From an uncultured Pseudomonadota bacterium (GTDB lineage Bacteria; Pseudomonadota; Gammaproteobacteria; Burkholderiales; JALYOK01): a DNA stretch of 64,000 bases. Numbering within the stretch: position 1 is the first letter of the stretch; each line of letters begins with the position of its first letter. Below the pieces are notes generated by a model. It did not search any database. It saw only the letters and a list, made by a program, of their open reading frames with translations, and had not been told where the DNA came from. The stretch spans positions 1-64,000 of the forward strand of contig CADEHE010000010.1 in the NCBI GenBank assembly GCA_902826775.1, given 5' to 3'. Shown in pieces: positions 46,670 to 54,746 of the stretch. Both the position numbers and the translations under genes were made by a program.

Positions 46670-47974
46670 CTAAGGGAATGGGTCTTTAAGGACCCGAATC
46701 TCGCGCTGCGGATAGGGTATTTCGACGCCATTTGCTTTGAACTCCCGCCAAATAGCCTTGAACACCTCCGATTTCAACGGAGCCGACCCCTGCTCGGGAT
46801 CGGCGATCCAGAGCAATAGTTCCAGATCGATACCGCTGTCCGCAAACGCTTTGATCACAGCAATCGGTGCTGGATCGCTTAGAACCCTCGCCTGGCTGCG
46901 TCCGGCGTCTTCCATAATGCGCATGGCCGTGTCGACGTTACTCTGGTAACTGACTTGCACTGGGAGTTTCAGCAGCAGGCGGCGATCACTCGCCGATTGG
47001 TTGACGACGGTATCAGTAATAAAAGTTTCGTTTGGAATGATTGCCTCGGTGCCGTCGAGCCCACGCACCACGGTGTAGCGCGCGTTGATGCGCGCGACCA
47101 CGCCTTGCCGATCATCCACCGTCACGACGTCACCGATGCGTATCGAGCGCTCCAGCAAGATGATGAAGCCACTCACATAATTACTCGCAACTTTCTGTAG
47201 CCCAAAGCCGACGCCAACGCCGAGCGCGCCGCCGAACACCGACAGAGCGGTGATGTCGATGCCGACCAGCGGCAGAGCTATAAGCACGGCCAAGAACAGC
47301 AATACCGTGCGCAGGATCTTTGCCAGTGCAGCGCGCAGGCTCAAGTCCACGCTCGACTGCGCCATGATCCGAGCTTCGAGGAAGCGGCTGAGCCAAAGCG
47401 CAACGACGATGGTCAGCGCCGCTGCTGCGAGCAATTGCAACACGAGCAATAGGGAGATTTGTTGCGACCCAATGCTTATGCTCAGCGCTTCGAGTTGCTG
47501 CCGTAGGCGCGGCAACAAGCCAAATAAATGCAGTACCACCGCGAGCCAGACAATCGTTGCAATGAGCCGCTCCGATGCGCGCAATAGAGCGTTCGGCGGG
47601 AACGCGCGCTGCAGCGCATGCACCAGCAAACGCACCAGCGCGTAGGTCAGCGCCAGCGTCGAGGCGAGGTCGATCAAGGGGGTGGCAAGCTCGCGCGCAA
47701 CCATTACGCTGCGCGCGACGGCGAGCAGCATAAAGGCGAGAATCGGGATGATGATCCCAACCCAGCCGCCGCGCGGTTGCACGCGCTCGGCGAGCTTGTC
47801 CTCTGCAGGGCGCTCAGCGAGCGCGCGCCAAGCCGGTGAGCGCAGCAGCAACTTTGCCATGAGATAGGCCAACGCCAACGCGCCACATACGATCGCCGCT
47901 TGGACTAGCAGGTGCGGGTCGCGTGGATTTTGCAGCAGCTGCGTCAGCTCATCTGCCAGTGACAGCGATTTCAT
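46670..47974 (-). CDS. MscS-family mechanosensitive channel
   Basis: A 434-residue protein. It has five or six predicted membrane spans; the last one leads into the pore helix (SVFGGALGVGVGFGLQKVASNYVSG) with the Gly/Ala packing of MscS TM3. The cytoplasmic beta domain follows: RSIRIGDVVTVDDRQGVVARI and the conserved IPNETFITDTVVN. It opens under membrane tension to release solutes during osmotic downshock. There is a long N-terminal extension of extra helices relative to E. coli MscS (286 residues). Confidence 0.88.
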   Translation of the reverse strand: MKSLSLADELTQLLQNPRDPHLLVQAAIVCGALALAYLMAKLLLRSPAWRALAERPAEDKLAERVQPRGGWVGIIIPILAFMLLAVARSVMVARELATPLIDLASTLALTYALVRLLVHALQRAFPPNALLRASERLIATIVWLAVVLHLFGLLPRLRQQLEALSISIGSQQISLLLVLQLLAAAALTIVVALWLSRFLEARIMAQSSVDLSLRAALAKILRTVLLFLAVLIALPLVGIDITALSVFGGALGVGVGFGLQKVASNYVSGFIILLERSIRIGDVVTVDDRQGVVARINARYTVVRGLDGTEAIIPNETFITDTVVNQSASDRRLLLKLPVQVSYQSNVDTAMRIMEDAGRSQARVLSDPAPIAVIKAFADSGIDLELLLWIADPEQGSAPLKSEVFKAIWREFKANGVEIPYPQREIRVLKDPFP

Positions 47975-48004
47975 GGCCGGTGCGTGTTTGCCGCCGCCGC
48001 GCGA

Positions 48005-48565
48005 TCAATCCAATCGCGTCGAGTGTGCGCGGTGTCGCTGCCAATTTTCGCGGTAGCGCTGCGCGAGCGCGGCATTGGCGCGAATAAAGAGTACGTTCTC
48101 CGCATTTTTGCGTTGCGCGGCCTGAGTGAAATTGAAACTGCCGGTTATTACAGTGCTATCTTCGCTTTGTGCGTCAATGATAATCACTTTATTGTGTGCC
48201 GCGGCGTGCTTTGCATCGAGCGCGACCGGGATGCCCGCAGCGACCAAATCGCGCGCCACAAACGCCGCGCCTTTTTCGAACTGCTCCCGATCGATCAGCA
48301 CATCGACGCGAATGCCGCGTGCGCGGGCACGCTGCAGCGCGCGTGCGATCTGATTATTGGTGAAGCTAAACGCCTGCACCAGCACTTCGGATTTAGCGCG
48401 TTGCACCGCGGCGATGATCGCGCCGGCGGCGTCGTCGCCCGGCGTGAACAGAGCTTGCACCGATGCCTGTTCGGCGGCGGAGATAGGCGGGGCAGCGTGA
48501 GCGCTTGCGCCCGCAAACATCAAGCACATGCTAAACGCGCTGAAACGCTGCGGCAAAGAAACCAT
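48005..48565 (-). CDS. Secreted phospholipase D-superfamily nuclease, Nuc-like
   Basis: A 186-residue protein. A signal peptide (QRFSAFSMCLMFAGASAHA) is followed by a single HKD motif, HNKVIIIDAQSEDSTVITGS (His, Lys, Asp). A single-motif, about 170-residue protein fits the Nuc family, which works as a dimer with one HKD from each chain and cuts DNA/RNA in the periplasm. Its ATG lies inside the rsmB coding end (35-bp overlap). Phospholipase activity cannot be excluded. It ends the purN operon-like string. Confidence 0.8.
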   Translation of the reverse strand: MVSLPQRFSAFSMCLMFAGASAHAAPPISAAEQASVQALFTPGDDAAGAIIAAVQRAKSEVLVQAFSFTNNQIARALQRARARGIRVDVLIDREQFEKGAAFVARDLVAAGIPVALDAKHAAAHNKVIIIDAQSEDSTVITGSFNFTQAAQRKNAENVLFIRANAALAQRYRENWQRHRAHSTRLD

Positions 48566-49784
48566 CGGTACTGTGCGTTATGGGAGACACCCTAAGGTAT
48601 AAATCGGGAAAGCTTATCGAACAATTCTCTCCGATGATATCTCCGGCAGGTATCTGGGTAAACTGCGGATTGGCGGTGTGCCAAGCGGTGACGATGTCCT
48701 CGTTCTCCTCGGTCAAGAAGCTACAGGTCGCATAGACCAGACGCCCGCCGGGCCGAACCAAGTTCGCGGCACTAGCGAGGATCGCGGCTTGTTTCTGCTT
48801 CAGTTGCTCGATGTCTTCCGGGTGTTGACGCCATTTCATGTCCGGATTGCGGCGCAGCGTGCCCAGGCCGCTGCACGGCGCATCGATGAGCACGCGATCG
48901 GCTTTGCCGTGCAGACGCTTGAGCTTGGGATCACGCTCGCTGTCGATGTGCATCGGCTGCACGTTTGTCAGCTGCGAGCGCTTGAGCCGAGGGTGCAGTT
49001 GTTCGAGGCGTTTGGCATCGACATCGAGCGCGAAGATTTGCCCTTGTGCGCGCATCAGCGCGCCCAGCATCAAAGTCTTGCCGCCCGCACCGGCGCAGAA
49101 ATCCACCACGGTTTCGCCGCGTTTAGGCGCAACCAGCAGTGGCAACAATTGGCTGCCCTCGTCTTGCACTTCGACTTTCCCGGACAGGTAAAGCGGGTGC
49201 TTATTGATGGCAGGCTTGGTCTTCAGGCGCACGCCGTAAGGTGAGTAGGGCGTTGCCTGCGCTTCGATGCCATCCGCGGCGAAAGTGCTCAGCACTTCCT
49301 CGCGCGTCGCCAGCATGTCGTTGACGCGCATATCCAAGGGCGCCGGTTGCTGCAACGCGCGCGCCAAGCGGACGATCTCCGCATCCGGCCAAGATGTGCG
49401 TAGCCGCGCGATGAGCCAATCGGGAAACTCCGTTTCCAGCTCGATCGACGCGGGCGGATCACTGCGCGCTTTCAGCTCGCGCAAAAAGGCCACATCCTGC
49501 GCGCGCAGCACCGATTCCAATTCACGCACGCTTACACCGCGCAACTTGACCATTGCTCCAAGCGCGTACTGTCGCGGCGAGGCTTCGCCCAAGAGCGTGT
49601 CAAGCAAGCGCTTGCGGCGCAAGCAGGCGAATACCGTTTCGGCGATGACGCCGCGCTCGCGCGGCCCGAGCTGCGGGTTGTTGCGAAAGAACACGCGCAG
49701 CGCGGTGTCGGACGGCAGCGTGAGCGGCAGCACGACATTGAAGGCCTCGGTGAGTTGATCGATGAAACGCGGCGTGAAGCGCAT
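48531..49784 (-). CDS. rsmB: 16S rRNA cytosine-C5 methyltransferase RsmB-like
   Basis: A 417-residue SAM-dependent RNA methyltransferase. An N-terminal helical NusB-like region contains PRERGVIAETVFACLRRKRL. The catalytic domain has VVDFCAGAGGKTLMLG (SAM motif I), LIDAPCSGLGTLRRNPDMKW (first Cys) and LVYATCSFLTEEN (second, nucleophilic Cys). It methylates a cytosine in 16S rRNA (C967 in E. coli). It sits after the two DUF3108 genes and overlaps the PLD-like gene. Confidence 0.88.
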   Translation of the reverse strand: MRFTPRFIDQLTEAFNVVLPLTLPSDTALRVFFRNNPQLGPRERGVIAETVFACLRRKRLLDTLLGEASPRQYALGAMVKLRGVSVRELESVLRAQDVAFLRELKARSDPPASIELETEFPDWLIARLRTSWPDAEIVRLARALQQPAPLDMRVNDMLATREEVLSTFAADGIEAQATPYSPYGVRLKTKPAINKHPLYLSGKVEVQDEGSQLLPLLVAPKRGETVVDFCAGAGGKTLMLGALMRAQGQIFALDVDAKRLEQLHPRLKRSQLTNVQPMHIDSERDPKLKRLHGKADRVLIDAPCSGLGTLRRNPDMKWRQHPEDIEQLKQKQAAILASAANLVRPGGRLVYATCSFLTEENEDIVTAWHTANPQFTQIPAGDIIGENCSISFPDLYLRVSPITHSTDGFFAAAFQRV

Positions 49785-49829
49785 GGGCAGCGCTGCGGTT
49801 TGAGCGGCGCGCTTGCAACGAGAAGGGCG

Positions 49830-50894
49830 CTATTCTACCCGGATGTTGGTTGCAACTTGCTCGATGACGCTGCCCTTTTCCGATACGCGTATTTTCACCG
49901 GCAGATGATGGCTACTCGGGGCAAGCCAAACTTCGATGCTGCGCTCGCCCTGCGCATCGCGCGGTCGCAGGTGCAGCGTTTCCAGGTCGACGCCGCCGAT
50001 CCGGATAGTCTCGCGGCCCGCCACTTCGTACTCGAGGCTTTCCACCTTGCGTCCCGTCGAAGGGGGGCCGCCGATGGTGCCGGCGGCGGGTGGTTCGATC
50101 GTGAACTGAAACAAGAAACTCAGCAAATCGCCCGTTTTGTCGCCGCGAGCAGGGGGGGTAGCCGCAGCGGGCGCGTCGGCGGCACGGTCAGGTGCTGAGC
50201 GTGCCGCCGCCTCGGCGCCGCCACTGTCTGCGCGGGGCGTGACTTCGAACCGAGCGCCGTCGCGCCGCCAAATGAGTTTCATGCCGCCGAAGGGCGCGCT
50301 ATCGTCGCCGTGGTGCGTGTCGTAGTCGATCTCCACCACGTTCGGCAGCGCGCCGAGTAGTTCTCGCGGCGCCGGTACGCTCAACGCGCCGGCAGCCGGG
50401 GCAACCGTCGCGTCGGCAATGCTGGTTGGCTGCGGTACGGACTCGGTTGCCGGGGCTTCTGTTGTGGCCGGCGCATCATCGCTTGTGGCCAATTGTTGCG
50501 CCGGCAGCGTCGGTGCTGGAGCGGCGATCTCCGGCGTGGGGGCTCGCGCTGGTTCAACCGGCGCGATGGGCACTGGCGCGCTCTTGCGTGTTACTGCCGC
50601 AGGCTTCGCTTTCGCTTTGCTGGCAAGTTTGCGCGGCGCGGGTAGCGCTGGCTCGGGCTGCGGCGCGGCGATCGCGGGTTCGACGAGGGCGGCCGCCGGC
50701 TGCGTTTGCGTCAAAGTAGCGCTCAAGACGAAGCTGCCCGCGTGAGGCAGTGCGTTCGGGCGCTGCGTTGTGAACACAACTAAACACAGATGCAGCAAGC
50801 TCGACAGCGCCAAGAACTTGAACAACGCCGGACGCCGCTGCGCGTGCGCCATGGCGAGATCAAAGCCGCGATGCAAATTCGCCCCGCTATTCAC
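49830..50894 (-). CDS. DUF3108 protein with TonB-like N-terminus
   Basis: A 354-residue protein. One N-terminal membrane helix (ALFKFLALSSLLHLCLVVF) is followed by about 130 residues rich in Ala, Pro and Glu, a TonB-like periplasm-spanning linker. The C-terminal beta-rich domain, with ETLHLRPRDAQGERSIEVWLAPSSHHLPVKIRV, is of DUF3108 type. GTG 50894 is used; ATG 50852 (AHAQRRPALF) is an alternative start. It is 10 bp after a second DUF3108 gene. The function is unknown; it is probably anchored in the inner membrane and reaching across the periplasm. Confidence 0.75.
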   Translation of the reverse strand: MNSGANLHRGFDLAMAHAQRRPALFKFLALSSLLHLCLVVFTTQRPNALPHAGSFVLSATLTQTQPAAALVEPAIAAPQPEPALPAPRKLASKAKAKPAAVTRKSAPVPIAPVEPARAPTPEIAAPAPTLPAQQLATSDDAPATTEAPATESVPQPTSIADATVAPAAGALSVPAPRELLGALPNVVEIDYDTHHGDDSAPFGGMKLIWRRDGARFEVTPRADSGGAEAAARSAPDRAADAPAAATPPARGDKTGDLLSFLFQFTIEPPAAGTIGGPPSTGRKVESLEYEVAGRETIRIGGVDLETLHLRPRDAQGERSIEVWLAPSSHHLPVKIRVSEKGSVIEQVATNIRVE

Positions 50895-50904
50895 CGCACA
50901 AGCT

Positions 50905-51627
50905 TCAGTTGATGGCGATCGAGCGCAGTACTTGCTCGACGGTGCGGCCGTCGTCTTTGGCGATCACGCGCACCGGCACAAAGTGGCGGTCTTTATCGAC
51001 CCACACGTCGTAAGAGGCATCGCTCTTCTCCGTGACGACCTTGGAGATATGGATGGCGTTGATGACGCCGAGCGGAGTCTTGATCTTCTCGTCGCCGATC
51101 ACGCGGTAAGCGTAGCGCTGCAGCTTTTTGCCGGTGGTCAAATAGAAGTCAGTGCGGCCGTTGGTTGGCGGTGCGAACAAGAATTGATAAATGAGCGTGA
51201 GCGTATCGAGCGTGCCGGGGCGCAGTTCGTGCTCCTCTTGCTTGTCGTGCTTGCGCAGCGTCAAGATGCCGCTGTCCCAGCCGAAATCGGCGAAGTAAGT
51301 CTTCTTCGCGTTGTTGCCTTGGCGCGAAGAGAACGCGACCGGCTTCAAACCGTCCGGCGTGATCTGGCCCTTGCTGCTCAACATCAACGGTCCCGGCAGC
51401 ACCAGCGCGAGCGGCCCGATGGCGCGCGCCACACTTTCGATCGAGTAACGCTGATCATCGCGCGAGAACGATTCTTTGACCTCGCCGATGCGCGCGCCGC
51501 CGTAATGCAAGTCATACACGGACTCGATGCTGCGCGGCGCGCCGTTCTGCGCAACTTCACCCGGCGCCGCGGCCATTGGCATGCCGGCGCTGACGAACAA
51601 ACAAGCCAATAGGAAAACGCGTTGCAT
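50905..51627 (-). CDS. DUF3108 periplasmic protein
   Basis: A 240-residue protein. A cleavable signal peptide (LLACLFVSAGMPMAAA) is followed by the full DUF3108 domain: SVYDLHYGGARIGEVKESF at the start and INAIHISKVVTEKSDASYDVWVDKDRHFVPVRVI at the end. ATG 51627 is supported by AAGGAGAG. It resembles outer-membrane-associated beta proteins of unknown role. It is a paralogue of the next gene's C-terminal domain; the pair lies between purN and rsmB. Confidence 0.82.
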   Translation of the reverse strand: MQRVFLLACLFVSAGMPMAAAPGEVAQNGAPRSIESVYDLHYGGARIGEVKESFSRDDQRYSIESVARAIGPLALVLPGPLMLSSKGQITPDGLKPVAFSSRQGNNAKKTYFADFGWDSGILTLRKHDKQEEHELRPGTLDTLTLIYQFLFAPPTNGRTDFYLTTGKKLQRYAYRVIGDEKIKTPLGVINAIHISKVVTEKSDASYDVWVDKDRHFVPVRVIAKDDGRTVEQVLRSIAIN

Positions 51628-51637
51628 GAGGCTCTCC

Positions 51638-52243
51638 TTACAGAAACTGCACTTTGCCATTCGCGTCTAGCTTGACTTTGTTCTGCACGATCCAATCGAG
51701 CGCTTGCGGGTAGATAACATGCTCTTGTTCTAGCACACGGGCAGCCAAACGGGCCGCATCATCGTCCTCCAGCACCGGCACGGCCGCCTGCACAATGCTC
51801 GGGCCGCCGTCCAGCTCGGGCGTGACGAAATGCACCGTTGCCCCGTGCAGGCTCGCTTTCTCCGCCAGCGCGCGTGCGTGCGTGTGCAAACCCGGATACG
51901 CCGGCAGCAGCGACGGATGAATATTAATGAGCCGCCCGCGATAAGCGTTGACGAATGCCGGAGTGAGCACGCGCATGAAACCGGCTAGCGCGATGACATC
52001 TGGCGCGTATGAATCGAGCGCTTGCGCCAGCGCGGCGTCGAACTGCGGGCGCGTGGCGAAGTCACGATGACAAATGACGCGCGTGGCGATGCCGTGTTCG
52101 GCAGCGTAGGCAAGTCCCGCAGCATCCGCTTCGTTGCTGATGACCGCAACGACGCGCGCTTGCACCCGTCCGCTTGCGCATGCGGCAACAATCGAGCACA
52201 TGTTACTGCCGCGGCCGGAGATGAGTATCGCGATTGATTTCAT
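51638..52243 (-). CDS. purN: Phosphoribosylglycinamide formyltransferase
   Basis: A 201-residue formyl-THF-dependent GAR transformylase. It starts IAILISGRGSNMCSI. VIALAGFMRVLTPAF precedes NIHPSLLPAYPGLHTHARAL, whose Asn-His pair is catalytic. HFVTPELDGGPSIVQAAVPV contains the essential Asp. It adds the formyl group in step three of purine synthesis. ATG 52243 is used rather than the TTG two codons upstream. It is the first gene of a minus-strand string with the DUF3108 genes. Confidence 0.95.
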   Translation of the reverse strand: MKSIAILISGRGSNMCSIVAACASGRVQARVVAVISNEADAAGLAYAAEHGIATRVICHRDFATRPQFDAALAQALDSYAPDVIALAGFMRVLTPAFVNAYRGRLINIHPSLLPAYPGLHTHARALAEKASLHGATVHFVTPELDGGPSIVQAAVPVLEDDDAARLAARVLEQEHVIYPQALDWIVQNKVKLDANGKVQFL

Positions 52244-52337
52244 TGTCAAAGTGTAGTGAGCTCACCGGGTGCAGGTTTGAGCGCCGCAACAGCTCGCATT
52301 GTCGCTTGCGTGGCATATGCAGGCAAAAACCTTGCTG

Positions 52338-52350
52338 GAGGGGTTATACC
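52338..52350. promoter_or_regulatory. Palindrome GGGGTTATACCCC, candidate operator
   Basis: A GGGGT/ACCCC inverted repeat with a 3-nt centre lies in the purN-dioxygenase divergent gap, itself flanked by TATGCA (52315) and TGCATA (52355). It could be a regulator site. The rest of the gap (52250-52554) contains no gene that I can support. Confidence 0.3.
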
Positions 52351-52448
52351 CCATATTGCATACGTGTGAGAGCAACAGCCCATAATAGAAACGGGTATGA
52401 ACTTAAAGCAGTATTGCTTGGAGACAATCTTGGCCGCAGGCCATGCCA

Positions 52449-52477
52449 TTGACACACCAAAGGCGGCGTCGTAAAAA
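52449..52477 (+). promoter_or_regulatory. Candidate promoter for the dioxygenase gene
   Basis: TTGACA (52449) and TAAAAA (52472) are 17 bp apart, giving a start about 70 nt before the dioxygenase ATG. GGCGGCGTCG occurs twice within and just after the spacer. Confidence 0.5.
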
Positions 52478-52554
52478 GCGGCGTCGGTCGAGAAACCCCC
52501 TTCCGTTCGTTACATCCTCGGCGCGAGCGCGCGCCTTAATCGCTAGGAGTGGGC

Positions 52555-53409
52555 ATGGGCACCATCGAGCAAACTACGGCTGCCGTGTTAGAGCGTTTGC
52601 AGAATACGCCGGATGCCCGGCTCAAGACCATCTTGAATAGCTTGGTGCGCCACGCGCATGCGTTCGTGCAAGAAGTCAAACTCACCGACGCGGAGTGGTT
52701 CGCCGGCATCCAATTCCTCACGCAAGTCGGCCGCATGTGCGACGACAAACGTCAGGAATTCATTCTGCTCTCCGATACGCTCGGCATCAGCCGCGTGGTG
52801 GATGAGCTGAATCACTCACTGCTCGAACACGGCACGCCGTCGAGCTTGCTCGGGCCATTCTATCGCCCCGGCGCCAAGCATTTTCCGGCGGGGGCAAGTA
52901 TCGCGGGAGACACCGCGGGCGATACGATGATTGTCACCGGAACGGTGCGTGGCCCAGGTGGCGCACCCCTAGCCGGCGTCGAACTCGATGTATGGCAGAC
53001 CGCACCGAACGGTTTGTACGACGTGCAGGACCCGCAGCAGCCCGACATGAATTTGCGCGGCGTATTCGTAACCGATGCAGCGGGACACTACGAGCTGCGC
53101 ACGGTTCGGCCGAACGCGTACCCGATCCCGGACGATGGGCCAGTCGGCAAATTGCTGCGCGCCACCAAGCGCCACCCCTACCGCCCGGCGCACGTACATT
53201 TTCGCGTTTCCGCGCCGGGCTGTCAGGTGCTGACGAGCGCGCTGTATGTCGCGGACGATCCTTATTTGCAGAGCGACGCGGTGTTCGGTCAGAAGGATGC
53301 GCTCACCGTCGCTCTGACGCGGCACGACAGTGCCGCAGCGGCAGAGCGGTGGGGCGCGAAAGCGCCGTTTTATCTCACGCAGTTTGATTTTGCGCTGCAA
53401 TCGGCCTAA
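52555..53409 (+). CDS. Intradiol ring-cleavage dioxygenase (hydroxyquinol/catechol type)
   Basis: A 284-residue non-heme Fe(III) dioxygenase. The helical dimerisation domain (residues 1-95) contains DDKRQEFILLSDTLGISRVVDELNH. The Fe ligands are visible as Tyr in LGPFYRPG, Tyr in NAYPIPDDGP, and His residues in RPAHVHFRVSAPG. It cleaves catechols between the hydroxyls. The N-terminal domain is closest, from memory, to hydroxyquinol 1,2-dioxygenases, whose product leads through maleylacetate to 3-oxoadipate, the substrate of the pcaIJ pair at 62.7 kb. AGGAG sits 6 nt before ATG 52555. Confidence 0.85.
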   Translation: MGTIEQTTAAVLERLQNTPDARLKTILNSLVRHAHAFVQEVKLTDAEWFAGIQFLTQVGRMCDDKRQEFILLSDTLGISRVVDELNHSLLEHGTPSSLLGPFYRPGAKHFPAGASIAGDTAGDTMIVTGTVRGPGGAPLAGVELDVWQTAPNGLYDVQDPQQPDMNLRGVFVTDAAGHYELRTVRPNAYPIPDDGPVGKLLRATKRHPYRPAHVHFRVSAPGCQVLTSALYVADDPYLQSDAVFGQKDALTVALTRHDSAAAAERWGAKAPFYLTQFDFALQSA

Positions 53410-53478
53410 GGTTCGCGGCTGCAGCGCAGCCTTCGCGCGCAACCGTCATCAGTGAGTCTTTGTGAGGAACACCAGACC

Positions 53479-54276
53479 ATGAATAAACTTAACGGCAATG
53501 TAGCGCTGGTGACAGGCGCGGGGCGCGGCATTGGCGCAGCCATTGCATTGAGCTATGCGCGCGCTGGCGCAAATCTGGTTATCACCGATTTGGATGAAGC
53601 GAACGCGCGGGCAGTGGCGGAGCAGGTCCGCGCGCTGGGGGTGGCGAGCGAGGTATTTGCGGGGGATGTAAGCGACCCAGCGCAGAGTGCCGCGATGGTT
53701 GCGCGCGCCGCGGAGCGTTTCGGGCGCTTAGATGTACTGGTCAATAACGCCGGCGTCATTCGTGTGCGCTCGTTGTTGGACACCACGCCGGCGGATTGGG
53801 ATTTCATTCAAGCGGTCAACGCGCGCGGCTTATTCTTTGCGTTGCAGGCCGGTGCGCGCCAGATGCTCACGCAATCGTCCATCGCTGAGGGCCGGCCGAG
53901 TGGCAAGATCATCAATATCGCCTCCATTGCGGGGCGCAACGGCCGCCCGATGCTTAGCGCCTACGCTGCAAGCAAGGCGGCTGTGATCAGCATTACGCAA
54001 GCGGCGGCACAAGAATTTGCCCCTAATTTGACCGTCAACGCCATCTGTCCCGGCGCGGTGGGCACCGACATGTGGACGCAGATCGACCGCGAATGGAGCG
54101 CCTTGCGGCAAGTCCCGTTGGGCACGGTGTGGCAAGAACGCGTGCGCGGTGTGCCGATGAAACGAGCGCAGACGGTAGCGGATCTGACCGGCATGGCGGT
54201 GTTTCTAGCGAGCGCCGAAGCGGATTTCATTACCGGCCAGTCCTACAACGTCGACGGCGGCTTGGTCATGAGTTAA
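53479..54276 (+). CDS. Short-chain dehydrogenase/reductase (SDR)
   Basis: A 265-residue classical SDR with TGAGRGIG near residue 12, LVNNAGV near 85, NIASIAGRNG (Ser), and YAASK (Tyr/Lys) near 165. It ends in GQSYNVDGGLVM. It follows the dioxygenase by 69 bp on the same strand, so a role in the same catabolic route is plausible. Its stop is 14 bp from the convergent MerR-type gene stop. Confidence 0.82.
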   Translation: MNKLNGNVALVTGAGRGIGAAIALSYARAGANLVITDLDEANARAVAEQVRALGVASEVFAGDVSDPAQSAAMVARAAERFGRLDVLVNNAGVIRVRSLLDTTPADWDFIQAVNARGLFFALQAGARQMLTQSSIAEGRPSGKIINIASIAGRNGRPMLSAYAASKAAVISITQAAAQEFAPNLTVNAICPGAVGTDMWTQIDREWSALRQVPLGTVWQERVRGVPMKRAQTVADLTGMAVFLASAEADFITGQSYNVDGGLVMS

Positions 54277-54290
54277 ACAGCGCGCGGTGC

Positions 54291-54548
54291 TCAGGATTTC
54301 TTGAGTATTGCGGGCTTGGTCGTGCCAACCAGCTTGCCGGGCCTAAAGCCGGCGTCCACTAGCCGTTTGATTTGGCGCAGGCGCTCGACTTGCGCGCGCG
54401 GATAGCGCCGGCGCCCGCCGCTATCGCGCAGCGGCTGCGGAAAGCCGTAGCGGCGTTCCCATACGCGCAGGGTGTCCGCGCTCAATCCGGTCTCGCGCTC
54501 CACCGCACCCACCGTCAGCAACTCGTCGCTTTCACCCGTCGTTTTCAT
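54291..54548 (-). CDS. MerR-type DNA-binding protein lacking an effector domain
   Basis: An 85-residue protein containing one MerR winged helix: LLTVGAVERETGLSADTLRVWERRYGF, then DSGGRRRYPRAQVERLRQI and KRLVDAGFRPGKLVG. Relatives of the CarH/LitR type continue for 200 further residues with a B12-binding domain. Here the protein stops 12 residues after GKLVG, and the SDR gene begins right after. It is either a remnant of a longer regulator or a minimal DNA-binding protein. GTTAGACTAAC (54616) in the divergent gap could be its site. Confidence 0.7.
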   Translation of the reverse strand: MKTTGESDELLTVGAVERETGLSADTLRVWERRYGFPQPLRDSGGRRRYPRAQVERLRQIKRLVDAGFRPGKLVGTTKPAILKKS

Positions 54549-54746
54549 AGCCTTTGATCTGGGCCAGGTTGAAAGAAGCTGCAATACTTTGCTGCTTGCT
54601 GCTATGCCGAAAGCGGTTAGACTAACACGTCTCGGGGATTTGCAAGCCGCTAGCACTCGCGTTTGCAAGTGGCTGAAAAATCTAGTGCTAGTGGCAGCAT
54701 TTCGGCACCGTTGACGCCATCAAGGTCGGCAAGCGAGGGTGAAATC

